The notes under the pieces were generated by a model. It saw nothing but the letters and a program-made list of their open reading frames with translations. It made no database searches and was not told the origin of the DNA. Positions 44,331 through 52,109 of a DNA stretch of 64,000 bases are shown here, piece by piece. Source of the DNA: Actinomadura sp. HBU206391 (GTDB taxonomy: Bacteria; Actinomycetota; Actinomycetes; Streptosporangiales; Streptosporangiaceae); assembly GCF_014323665.1 (NCBI RefSeq), contig NZ_JABVEB010000006.1, positions 1-64,000 on the forward strand. The letters run 5' to 3'. Positions within the stretch are counted from its first letter, which is position 1. Each line of letters opens with the position of its first letter. The translations under genes and the position numbers were made by a program.

Positions 44331-44410
44331 TACTGTTTGGACAGTTGCAGTTGTGGTTCCCATGGACTTTGTGTGCGCCTGCTGGTTAACCTCAGGCGCT
44401 TTTTGTTTTT
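44331..44410 (+). promoter_or_regulatory. Cold-shock gene leader with intrinsic terminator / possible small RNA
   Basis: TACTGT at 44331-44336 is a plausible -10 element. GCGCCTG (44375-44381) and CAGGCGC (44393-44399) form a stem whose loop holds GGTTAACC, followed by TTTTTGTTTTT (44400-44410). This is a textbook intrinsic terminator, rare in such GC-rich DNA, placed 85 bp before the cold-shock ATG. It would yield a roughly 65-nt leader RNA unless read through. Confidence 0.65.
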
Positions 44411-44495
44411 CCGGATCTCCGGACGGGGCGATCATCACGGCGACACCAGGCCCGCGATGTGCGGGCTGACAGCACTGCCCCAGAAGGAGATAGAT

Positions 44496-44699
44496 ATGGC
44501 AACCGGTACCGTGAAGTGGTTCAACGGCGAAAAGGGTTTCGGCTTCATCTCGCAGGATGACGGCGGCGCCGACGTCTTCGCCCACTACTCGAACATCAAC
44601 GGTCAGGGCTTCCGTGAGCTTCTGGAGGGCCAGAAGGTGGAGTTCGACGTCACGCAGGGCCAGAAGGGCCTGCAGGCCGAGAACATCCGCACGGTCTGA
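44496..44699 (+). CDS. Cold-shock protein (CspA family)
   Basis: The 67-residue protein is a complete cold-shock domain: [15 protein letters not shown] (RNP1), DVFAHYSNI (RNP2-like), [21 protein letters not shown]. It binds single-stranded nucleic acid and acts as an RNA chaperone. ATG 44496 follows AGAAGGAGATAGAT, a very strong ribosome site. The gene is flanked by a terminator in its leader and another after its stop, and is followed by a DEAD-box helicase gene, a pairing common in cold-shock RNA metabolism. Confidence 0.97.
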   Translation: MATGTVKWFNGEKGFGFISQDDGGADVFAHYSNINGQGFRELLEGQKVEFDVTQGQKGLQAENIRTV

Positions 44700-44723
44700 G
44701 AACTCACGCAGAACACGCGGCCG

Positions 44724-44746
44724 GGCCCGCACCGTCGGTGCGGGCC
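44724..44746 (+). terminator. Terminator of the cold-shock gene
   Basis: GGCCCGCACC (44724-44733) pairs with GGTGCGGGCC (44737-44746) over a 3-nt loop, 25 bp after the stop codon. Confidence 0.85.
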
Positions 44747-45066
44747 TTCGGCTGTCGCTTCAACGCGGCACGCTGCGGCCCCTCTGGGCCGCGCGCCGCG
44801 TGCACGACGGGAGATGCCGCTCACACGGCGGGTCCAGGCGCGGTTGAAGCACCGCGGCCGACCAGGCCGAGCGGGAGGGCCGCGCGACCGTCCGCAGCCC
44901 CTGAGCACGCCGGCGCGTCGGCGCGACTCTGTCCTCCCCACTGTTTCGATCTCCACCACGGCTCGTCGGCGCGATCTGCGCTCGGGCCGCCATGCGCAAC
45001 GTCGTCTCGACGCGCCCCAAGACGCTCGTGAAGCCCCAGAAAGGGCAGATCATCAGTACCGAACGT

Positions 45067-46533
45067 ATGCCTCGTAAGCGCTCGTCCCGTTCCACCGGCA
45101 CCGGCCGCTCGTCCGGTGCCCGCTCGTCTGGCACTCGCTCGTCCGGCGCCCGTTCGGCCGCCGCTCGTCCGGCCCCCGTGTCGTTGGTCCCCTCGACCCC
45201 GGCGCGCCCGCCGGCGGCGACCTTCGCCGAGCTCGACATGCCCGGGGCCCTGCTGGCGACCCTGACCCGCGAAGGGGTCACCGAGCCTTTCCCCATCCAG
45301 TCGGCGACGCTGCCGGATGCCCTGGACGGCCGTGACGTGCTCGGCCGCGGCCGTACCGGCTCGGGCAAGACCCTGGCCTTCGGGCTGTCGCTGCTCGCCC
45401 GCACCGCCGGCCGGCGCGCCGAGTCGGGCACCCCGCTGGCCCTGGTGCTCGTCCCGACCCGCGAGCTGGCCCAGCAGGTCACCGACGCGCTCACCCCGTA
45501 CGCCAACAGCGTGCACCTGCGCATGGCCACCGTGGTGGGCGGGATGTCCATCTCCAAGCAGGCGAACGCCCTCAAGCGCGGAGCCGAGGTCGTCGTCGCC
45601 ACCCCGGGCCGGCTGGCCGACCTGATCGACCGGCGTGCCTGCCGGCTGGACCAGGTGACGATCACCGTGCTCGACGAGGCCGACCAGATGGCCGACATGG
45701 GGTTCCTGCCCCAGGTCACCGCCCTGCTCGACCAGGTCGCGCCGGGCGGGCAGCGGATGCTGTTCTCCGCGACGCTCGACCGCAACGTCGACCGGCTGGT
45801 CCGCCGTTTCCTCAGCGACCCGGTGACCCACTCGGTCGACCCGTCCGAGGCCACGGTCACCACCATGGAGCACCACCTGCTCCACGTCACCGACGCGGAC
45901 AAGAACGACGTCACCACGCACATCGCCGCTCGTGACGGTCGGACGATCATGTTCGTGGGCATGAAGCATGCCGCCGACCGTCTCGCCCGCAGGCTGCTCG
46001 CGTCGGGCGTACGCGCGGCCGCGCTGCACGGCGGGAAGTCCCAGCCGCAGCGCACGCGCACCCTGGAGCAGTTCCGGACCGGGCAGGTCACCGTCCTGGT
46101 GGCCACCAACGTCGCGGCCCGCGGCATCCACATCGACGGCCTCGACCTGGTCGTCAACGTGGACCCGCCCGTCGACCACAAGGACTACCTGCACCGCGGT
46201 GGCCGCACCGCGCGCGCCGGCGAGTCGGGCACCGTCGTCACGCTCGTGACCCCGAGCCAGCGCCGGGAGCTCGACCGGATGATGATGACCGCCGCGATCC
46301 GGCCCGAGACCACGCGGGTACGTCCCGGCGACACCGAGCTCGCTCGCATCACCGGCGCCGAGACCCCTTCGGGAGTGCCGGTCACCGTCGCCACCGTCGC
46401 CGAGCGTCCCAGGACGCGTAACGGTGGCGCGTCCGGCCGTGGCCGTGGCCGTGGCCGCCCGTCGGCCGGACGCCGTACGTCATCACGTCACGGTGGCTCG
46501 CAAGCGGGCACGGGCCGTACCGCCGTCGCCTAG
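45067..46533 (+). CDS. DEAD-box ATP-dependent RNA helicase
   Basis: From ATG 45067 the protein has 488 residues; ATG 44992 would add 25 without a ribosome site. An Arg/Ser-rich N-tail with a repeated Ser-Ser-Gly-Ala/Thr-Arg unit precedes the core. The core has the Q motif FPIQSATLP, motif I GRTGSGKT, Ia PTRELAQQ, motif Ib TPGR, II DEAD (VLDEADQM), III SAT, IV/V MFVGMK and ATNVAARGIHI, VI HRGGRTARAG. The C-tail is Gly-Arg rich. Such tails bind RNA. It likely remodels structured RNA in the cold or during ribosome assembly, next to the cold-shock gene. Confidence 0.95.
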   Translation: MPRKRSSRSTGTGRSSGARSSGTRSSGARSAAARPAPVSLVPSTPARPPAATFAELDMPGALLATLTREGVTEPFPIQSATLPDALDGRDVLGRGRTGSGKTLAFGLSLLARTAGRRAESGTPLALVLVPTRELAQQVTDALTPYANSVHLRMATVVGGMSISKQANALKRGAEVVVATPGRLADLIDRRACRLDQVTITVLDEADQMADMGFLPQVTALLDQVAPGGQRMLFSATLDRNVDRLVRRFLSDPVTHSVDPSEATVTTMEHHLLHVTDADKNDVTTHIAARDGRTIMFVGMKHAADRLARRLLASGVRAAALHGGKSQPQRTRTLEQFRTGQVTVLVATNVAARGIHIDGLDLVVNVDPPVDHKDYLHRGGRTARAGESGTVVTLVTPSQRRELDRMMMTAAIRPETTRVRPGDTELARITGAETPSGVPVTVATVAERPRTRNGGASGRGRGRGRPSAGRRTSSRHGGSQAGTGRTAVA

Positions 46534-46691
46534 CACCGGCGGAACGCGAGCACGGCACGACCCACGCCGTGGCCGATGGTGAGAGATCGCCATTCGGCCA
46601 CGGCGTTCGTGCGTCGGCTCCGGCCCGTGGCATGCCACGCTCCGTGCGAGGGAACGGCCGGACGGCCGGGAGGATCGCAGGAATGTCGACC

Positions 46692-46739
46692 TCCAAGTGC
46701 ATGATCACCGCAGACAATCCCCGCCGTGATCACGCAGTT
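46692..46739. repeat. Dispersed palindromic element, copy 2 (imperfect)
   Basis: Left arm 46692-46710 and right arm 46722-46739 (GCCGTGATCACGCAGTTG) match the family with about three arm mismatches. It is followed by TTCGCGA, as is copy 1 at 21373-21420. Confidence 0.85.
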
Positions 46740-46799
46740 GTTCGCGACGGTGTCTTGGTGGTGTCTCGTCGCCTGGCGTGGCGGTGCTTCCGGTGCGAG

Positions 46800-46847
46800 C
46801 AACTGCATGATCACCGCAAACGAAATTCTGCCGTGATCATGCAGTTG
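46800..46847. repeat. Dispersed palindromic element, copy 3
   Basis: Left arm CAACTGCATGATCACCGC (46800-46817), right arm GCCGTGATCATGCAGTTG (46830-46847), 12-nt loop, one mismatch between the arms. It lies between the convergent helicase and GNAT-PhzF genes, about 60 bp from copy 2. Confidence 0.92.
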
Positions 46848-47026
46848 TCCTCTGGGCCAGAACGCGTCGGAGATCCATCTGATCACCGACAGGGCGGCTT
46901 GCCGCTGTCTGTCAGGACCTCCTCGCGGACGTGCGTGAAGAACGTGGAGGACGCCGAAACCGCCGCCGCTACGAACGCGAACCCGAACACGCCGGTCACT
47001 GGCACGGCGCCGACCGTTTCGTGGCC

Positions 47027-48493
47027 TCAGCCCTCCGCCGGGATGCGCACGGCCGCACCCGAGACCCGGATCCTGGGGTCGCCGTCCCGCAGCTCCACCC
47101 GGAGCAGGCCGGGCCGTCCCATGTCGGCTCCCTGATGGAGCGTCAGCACGGCAGTGGAGTCCGCCTTGCCCAGCTCCCGCAGGTACGCGCCGAAGGCGGC
47201 CGCCGCCGCCCCGGTCGCAGGGTCCTCGACCACGCCGCCGACCGGGAACGGATCGCGTACGTGGAAGGTGTCCGCCGACTCCCGCCAGACCAGCTGCACG
47301 GTGGTGAGATCCCGGCCGGTCATATACCGCTCCAGCCGGTCGAAGTCGTAGTCCAGGTCGGCCAGGCGCTCCCGGGTGGCGGCGACCAGGACCAGATGGC
47401 GTGCCCCCGCGTAGGCGATCCGCGGCGGCAACCCGGCATCGAGTTCCTCGGTTCGCCAGCCCAGCGCGGCCAGCGCCTCGGCCAGATCGGCCGCGCCGAC
47501 CTCCTCGACGTACGGTTCGACGCTGGTCAGTGTGGCCCGCAGCGCACCGTCGCCGTCCGCCACCACGTCGACCGGGACGATCCCGGCCAGGGTCGCGAAG
47601 TGCAGCTCGCCGGGGCCGATCCGCTCCGCCAGCGCCACGGCGGTCGCGACGGTGGCGTGGCCGCAGAACGTGACCTCGGCCTTGGGGCTGAAGTACCGCG
47701 CGGTGAACGCCCTGCCCGGCTCGCCGAGGTCCGCCGGTGGCGCGGTCAGAAAGGCGGACTCCGAATAGCCGAGCTCGGCGGCGATCGCGAGCATCGCCGC
47801 GTCGTCCAGCCCGGTGGCGTCGAGCACCACTCCGGCCGGATTGCCGCCGGCTGGGTCGGCGGTGAAGGCCGCATACCGCAGGATCTCGGGGCCGCCGGCG
47901 TACGAAGATTCCGTCATAGGTGCCTCTATATCAAGATGAGCGATTTCTTTCAGCGGGACTTCGAGAACGATTTCGAGGCCGTCCTCGTCGTCCCACTGCT
48001 CGCCGATCTCGACGAACCCGAAGCCGGCGATGGTCGCGAACGACGCGGCGTTGCCCGGACTGATCGACGCCCGTACCGTCCTGACCGAGCGTTCGCCGGC
48101 GTGGCGCAGCAGCTCGCGGACCGTCGCCTTCGCGTATCCCCGGCGCCGGCAGGCGGGGTCCACGGAGTAGCCGATCTCGACCGTACCGGTCTCGTCGGGC
48201 GATCCATGAAAGCCGGCATATCCGACGGCGACGCCCTCGGGTTCGGCCACCACCGCGTGTGTGCTCCACGGTGCGCCGCCCGGGTCGGCGGCCAGCTGGT
48301 CGATGCGCAGCCGCCACACCCGCGCCGAGACGTCGGTGGTGAAGTACGGGGTGAGAGCGATCCCGGCTTCGGCGCCCGCCCCGGCGAGATCTCCCTCCAG
48401 CAGCGCCGTCATCGCCGCCGGGGGCAGCGGCACCAGCCGCACCGACTTCGGACCGGCCGTGGCCGGCGCCTGCCGGTCGTCTTCGTCTGTCAC
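47027..48493 (-). CDS. GNAT acetyltransferase-PhzF isomerase fusion
   Basis: One 488-residue frame joins two enzymes. Residues 1-185 are a GNAT domain (VAVGYAGFHG, VEIGYSVDPACRRRGYAKATVRELL, SISPGNAASFATIAGFGFVEIG). From Met 193 a complete PhzF/DapF-fold protein follows (FTADPAGGNPAGVVLDA, GYSESAFL, FSPKAEVTFCGHATVATAVAL, VVEDPATGAAAAAFGAYL). An internal ATG at 47917 is preceded by an AGAGG-like ribosome site, so a separate PhzF chain could also be made. PhzF proteins isomerise or epimerise small acids; the joint substrate is unknown. There is no stop between domains. Confidence 0.88.
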   Translation of the reverse strand: MTDEDDRQAPATAGPKSVRLVPLPPAAMTALLEGDLAGAGAEAGIALTPYFTTDVSARVWRLRIDQLAADPGGAPWSTHAVVAEPEGVAVGYAGFHGSPDETGTVEIGYSVDPACRRRGYAKATVRELLRHAGERSVRTVRASISPGNAASFATIAGFGFVEIGEQWDDEDGLEIVLEVPLKEIAHLDIEAPMTESSYAGGPEILRYAAFTADPAGGNPAGVVLDATGLDDAAMLAIAAELGYSESAFLTAPPADLGEPGRAFTARYFSPKAEVTFCGHATVATAVALAERIGPGELHFATLAGIVPVDVVADGDGALRATLTSVEPYVEEVGAADLAEALAALGWRTEELDAGLPPRIAYAGARHLVLVAATRERLADLDYDFDRLERYMTGRDLTTVQLVWRESADTFHVRDPFPVGGVVEDPATGAAAAAFGAYLRELGKADSTAVLTLHQGADMGRPGLLRVELRDGDPRIRVSGAAVRIPAEG

Positions 48494-48529
48494 GAGGAAA
48501 TGGTCACATACCGCCCAGAGGCGGCAACG

Positions 48530-48586
48530 AGCAGGCCCACGACCGTACTTGGAGAATCAGCAGGCCCACGACCGTGTTGGAGAGTC
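48530..48586. repeat. 28-29 bp tandem duplication upstream of the GNAT-PhzF gene
   Basis: The unit starting AGCAGGCCCACGACCGT occurs at 48530-48558 and 48559-48586 with two substitutions and one indel (TACTTGGAGAATC versus TGTTGGAGAGTC at the end). It lies 36 bp upstream of the gene start. Confidence 0.92.
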
Positions 48587-48634
48587 AGGCGGCGGTGGTG
48601 CCCAACAGCCGTTCGGGGGTGACCCCTCCCACCC

Positions 48635-48652
48635 GCCGTGATCATGCAGTTG
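48635..48652. repeat. Dispersed palindromic element, right half only (copy 4)
   Basis: GCCGTGATCATGCAGTTG followed by TTCCCGG, without a left arm. Confidence 0.88.
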
Positions 48653-48699
48653 TTCCCGGCCGCGCTGCAGCCGAGCACATGAAATGAAGTAAGGCCCAT

Positions 48700-48757
48700 G
48701 CGCACAACTGCATGATCACGGCGGAGAACCCCCTGCCGTGATCATGCAGTTGTGCGC
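48700..48757. repeat. Dispersed palindromic element, copy 5
   Basis: Perfect 23-bp arms, 48700-48722 and 48735-48757, with a 12-nt loop. The core CAACTGCATGATCACGGC / GCCGTGATCATGCAGTTG is extended by five further paired bases on each side. Confidence 0.94.
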
Positions 48758-48898
48758 CAGGGATTGCACTGCCCCTTAGCGCCTGCGCTGGTTCTGTGGG
48801 ATTCAGGGCAGGCTGGGACGGTGCCCTGGCCGGCGCGCCCACCGCAGACGGGGCGGGCCGTACCGCCGCCGCCCGCGGTGAGCACACGGTGTCCGGCG

Positions 48899-49441
48899 TC
48901 ACCGGGAGCGACCCGGCCGCCCGTCCGGGTCGCTCCGACGCCGCCACCAGGTCATCGCGACAAGCACACCGACGATGGCCGTCGCCGTGCGGCCGCTGCG
49001 CGCCTTCGGCGCCGGCTCGGCGGCCGCGGCGGACTCGCGGGCTCGTATCGAGGCGGCGCGCGCCTTGGCGCGCATCCGCCGCATGGTCTTCATGGCCGAG
49101 GCCAGCCGAGTCCGTCTCCTGGCGCTCCGGCGCCGGCGCACCCACACCATAGGCGCGGCCATGCGCGCGATCACCGCATCGGCACCACGCCGCACCGCGT
49201 GCGGCCGGTTCTCGGGGGAGGCGTCCTCCCAGAGACCGCTGTGGAACCGGCCGACCTTGGCCTGTTGTTTCCGACGACCGTGACTCGTACGCTCTTTGGC
49301 CGAAGGAACGGCTTGGTGGCTCTGAGCGGTGACCTTCTTCGTCACTCGCGTGGCCATTTCCGGTGCGTGAACCTTGAGGCCGATCTCCCTGGCCGCCGGG
49401 GTCGTCGGCGCGTCCTGTTTTGATTCTCCGTGCGTCGTCAT
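48899..49441 (-). CDS. Basic protein of unknown function with C-terminal hydrophobic segment
   Basis: ATG 49441 has an excellent GAGGAG ribosome site 7 nt upstream and opens a 180-residue frame. The protein is strongly basic. A polar N-terminal half (HQAVPSAKERTSHGRRKQQ) is followed by Arg/Ala-rich helical sequence (MKTMRRMRAKARAASIRARE), a short hydrophobic stretch (TATAIVGVLVAMTWW), and an Arg-rich tail. I do not recognise a family. It could be a membrane-attached or nucleic-acid-binding protein. Its ribosome site and codon use support a real gene. Confidence 0.65.
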   Translation of the reverse strand: MTTHGESKQDAPTTPAAREIGLKVHAPEMATRVTKKVTAQSHQAVPSAKERTSHGRRKQQAKVGRFHSGLWEDASPENRPHAVRRGADAVIARMAAPMVWVRRRRSARRRTRLASAMKTMRRMRAKARAASIRARESAAAAEPAPKARSGRTATAIVGVLVAMTWWRRRSDPDGRPGRSR

Positions 49442-49838
49442 CAGCGGGCTCCTCAGCCTGATCGGTTCAGTGAAGCCGATTTCGAATGCCACGGAAATGA
49501 GCAAGTCGAGCAGAACTCATCACGGATGCCGATTACCAGGGACACCGGGTTTCGCGGTGGCGGCTATAACATGGGCAGCGTCCTTGTGAGATTTTTCCAT
49601 TCCTCTCAAACGGCGCGGCGACCCGCCCTATAGTACATAACGAATTTGCTTAGTCACAAAAATCAGTAAAAAAACTGCATTTGGTGCATTTCGCATATCG
49701 CGATCTTTCGTGCGCTCAGACCTTGCGCCACGCCAGATTACGGTCCGTCCAGGCGAGGTGAGGCCCGAGCGTGGGGCTCACGACCCCTCCCGCCGGCCGG
49801 CAGGTGTTCTTGTCTGAACCGCTGCGAGGGAGCCGATC
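49442..49838. promoter_or_regulatory. Divergent intergenic region with an AT-rich block
   Basis: About 400 bp between the basic protein gene (minus) and the STAS gene (plus). Positions about 49620-49710 are markedly AT-rich, with CAGTAAAAAAACTG at about 49665-49678 forming a small inverted repeat. Promoters are likely here. No gene is seen. Confidence 0.45.
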
Positions 49839-50150
49839 GTGGAAGTACTGCGTCTGTCGATCCGTACCTATAACGGCACCGCGACCGTCACGGTGGCCGG
49901 GGAACTGGACATCGCCACCGAACCCGATCTGAGGTCGTACATGGAGCGCGTTCTCCTCGGCCGACACGAACGGATCATCCTCGACGTGAGCGCGGTGTCC
50001 TTCATCGGAGCGACGGGACTTGGCGCGCTGGTCGCCGTGCAGCGTCACGCCAGGCGGCGGAACACGCAGATGCTACTGGCCGGCGTCCATCCGTCCATGT
50101 TCCGCCTAATGGAGATCACCAAGCTGGACGACTACTTCGTCCTTCTCTGA
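49839..50150 (+). CDS. STAS-domain anti-sigma factor antagonist
   Basis: The 103-residue protein from GTG 49839 is a single STAS domain (VTVAGELDIATEPDLRSYMERVL; ILDVSAVSFIGATGLGALV). The regulatory serine of the usual DSSGL motif is replaced: the loop reads GATGL, with Thr as the only phosphorylatable residue and Gly in place of Asp. In partner-switching systems the unphosphorylated form binds an anti-sigma kinase and frees sigma. A candidate substrate for the RR-PP2C encoded at 30486-31700, though not adjacent. Confidence 0.9.
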   Translation: MEVLRLSIRTYNGTATVTVAGELDIATEPDLRSYMERVLLGRHERIILDVSAVSFIGATGLGALVAVQRHARRRNTQMLLAGVHPSMFRLMEITKLDDYFVLL

Positions 50151-50308
50151 CGTCGCCTTCGGCGTGCTCCGCCGATCTCGGGAGTGGGCCGGCTTCGGCC
50201 ACTGCGCGCGACATTTCCGGCTCGGAGTGCTTCGCGGTATTGTTCGGACTCTACCCGATGAATAGGGTCCGGATGACGGTCCGAATTCGCGGCTTCCAAA
50301 GGTGGGCG

Positions 50309-50734
50309 ATGAGCTGGGATGTCTTTCTTGTCGGGTTTCCGGATCGTGTGACCTCCGTGGAGCAACTCCAGCCTGACTTCCGCGAGAGTCCGGTCGGCCC
50401 GGTCGATGAGGTCGTGGAGCGCCTGCGTACCGACTGTGCCGTCGAGTTCGGCCCGAGGGGCTCGACCGGGGGCGCGGTCGAGGGCGACACGTGGTCGATT
50501 GAAGTGTCGGTCGGCCGGGACGACCCGGTGAAGGGCGTCATGTTGTGCGTTCGTGGAGCGGGTGACGAAGTGCTCGCGGTGATCCACCACATCGCCAGGA
50601 CGCTCGGATGCGTGGCGATCGACTGCTCCTCCGGAGAGATCCTGCGGGAAGGAAGCGCGGGAAGCTGGCATGACTTCCAGCAATGGCGCGACCGTGCGAT
50701 CGGGCCCACACCGAACCGCGGCCCTCACGGCTGA
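50309..50734 (+). CDS. Conserved hypothetical protein (MSWDV-type)
   Basis: The 141-residue protein from ATG 50309 (AAAGGTGGG upstream) starts MSWDVFLVGFPDRVTSVEQL, an opening I associate with small soluble proteins of unknown function in actinobacteria. It has an alpha/beta composition, no membrane segment, and a C-terminal segment with Trp residues (SWHDFQQWRDR). A longer in-frame start at 50240 lacks a ribosome site. No function can be assigned. Immunity or stress protein families share this kind of opening but there is no toxin gene nearby. Confidence 0.7.
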   Translation: MSWDVFLVGFPDRVTSVEQLQPDFRESPVGPVDEVVERLRTDCAVEFGPRGSTGGAVEGDTWSIEVSVGRDDPVKGVMLCVRGAGDEVLAVIHHIARTLGCVAIDCSSGEILREGSAGSWHDFQQWRDRAIGPTPNRGPHG

Positions 50735-50802
50735 GAAGACGCGAGGACCGCACCCGCTCCTGAACGCTGCTCAAGCCGGCCGCGATGATGCCGCGACCCG
50801 GG

Positions 50803-51360
50803 TCACGGGCCGGTGCCTCCGCCGGCCTGCACGCCGAGGTCGGACCCGGCGGATGTGGTCAGCAGGAAGTCCGGCTTGGCGCCGGCCCAGCTCTGGATGC
50901 TCAGCGAGTTGAGTGCCGCGACGATCCGCTTCTCCTCGTAGACGAAGTGCGTCTCCAGCAGGGCGGCCAGCGTGTCCAACTCGGAGCGCACGCGCTTCGC
51001 CTCGTCCGGACCCGGATCCGCCGCCGCTCCTAGGCCGCCGAGCAGTTCCTCCAGCCTGAGCAGGGTCCCGGTCACCAGTTGGTGGTCGCGTCCCAGCTCC
51101 TCGAGCACGGGGCGCAGTTCGGGGAACTGCTCCGCGAGGACGGGGAACGCCCCGTCGTCCTCGCCGGTGTGATGCCGGCTCAGTGCCGAGCAGAACGTCA
51201 GGCAGTGCGCCCGCAGCTCCCGTGGCCGCGCGCCGCCGTCGAGGTAGGAGTCGACGTCCGCACGGAGCCGGTCCAGCTCCTCGCGGAGCCAGAGGTGGAC
51301 TTCGATCAGCTGATTCCCGAACGCCGTGAGGCGGCCGTTCGGTTCGGTGGGTGTTTCCAT
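50803..51360 (-). CDS. Hemerythrin-like metal-binding protein
   Basis: The 185-residue protein from ATG 51360 is a four-helix hemerythrin HHE domain: His in EVHLWLREELDRL, HCLTFCSALSRHHTGEDDGAFPVL, DHQLVTGTLLRLEELL, and THFVYEEKRIVAAL. These His and Glu residues are the expected di-iron ligands. Actinobacterial relatives bind O2 or NO or protect against oxidants. The C-terminal 30 residues are Gly/Ser-rich. An upstream in-frame ATG at 51393 lacks a ribosome site. Confidence 0.87.
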   Translation of the reverse strand: METPTEPNGRLTAFGNQLIEVHLWLREELDRLRADVDSYLDGGARPRELRAHCLTFCSALSRHHTGEDDGAFPVLAEQFPELRPVLEELGRDHQLVTGTLLRLEELLGGLGAAADPGPDEAKRVRSELDTLAALLETHFVYEEKRIVAALNSLSIQSWAGAKPDFLLTTSAGSDLGVQAGGGTGP

Positions 51361-51533
51361 GGAGGTCCCATGATTCGGCGCCTCCATGCCCACGACGGAC
51401 TCGTTGCCGGGTACACGCGACGCTGACGTGGGATTTCATCATCGTTCGGACGGGCCGTCAAGCGATCACCGATGTGACCGGCCACAATCCGCTGCATACG
51501 AACGGCACACGGCTCCGGAACCACGTCCGACGA

Positions 51534-52019
51534 CTACGGGCGAGGGGGCGCAGCGGAGTCTCTGGCCAGCCGGCCCAACGTCAGATCCAGTATCTGGACG
51601 CGGCCGTCGATGGGTTGGACGCCGTCCCACCAGCAGATCGCGCTGATCTCGTCGTTCGGGACGAAGCCGTCGCCCGGCGTCGCCTCTGCGGTGTAGAGGG
51701 CCGCGTACTCGGGGCACCGCTCGGGCCCGAGTACGAATCGTGCGTAGCCGGCGAAGGTGAGGTCCGGGACGTCGATGCCGGCCTCCTCGCGCAACTCACG
51801 CCGGGCCGCCTGACGCGGTGTCTCTCCGGGATCGATCATTCCGCCCGGCAGCTCCCAGCGCTGGCGGAACCGATCGAAGACGATGAGCAGCCGGTCGCCA
51901 TGCCACAGTGCCACGAGCGCGGCCGGCAGCGGCGCGTCGTCGAAGCGGGTCTTCTCGGCGACGCGATGGAACGCCACCAGCGCGTTGCCCATGTCGTCGA
52001 CGGCGAGAGCATCGGTCAC
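51534..52019 (-). CDS. Nudix hydrolase
   Basis: The 161-residue protein has the complete Nudix box GGMIDPGETPRQAARRELREEAGI (Gx5Ex7REUxEExGU pattern) after RWELP. It hydrolyses a nucleoside diphosphate linked to another moiety; the substrate is not predictable. Its start (52019) is 90 bp from the start of the caspase-NTPase-kinase gene, divergently, so the two may share a control region. Whether they act together is unknown. Confidence 0.92.
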   Translation of the reverse strand: MTDALAVDDMGNALVAFHRVAEKTRFDDAPLPAALVALWHGDRLLIVFDRFRQRWELPGGMIDPGETPRQAARRELREEAGIDVPDLTFAGYARFVLGPERCPEYAALYTAEATPGDGFVPNDEISAICWWDGVQPIDGRVQILDLTLGRLARDSAAPPRP

Positions 52020-52109
52020 GGCGACACCTCCTCACCACGGCCCTTCTCGCCGCATGGGGTCGCCGGTCTATTCTCTTTCCGGGGCGGATGGATGGGGAAC
52101 GGGGTCGTC

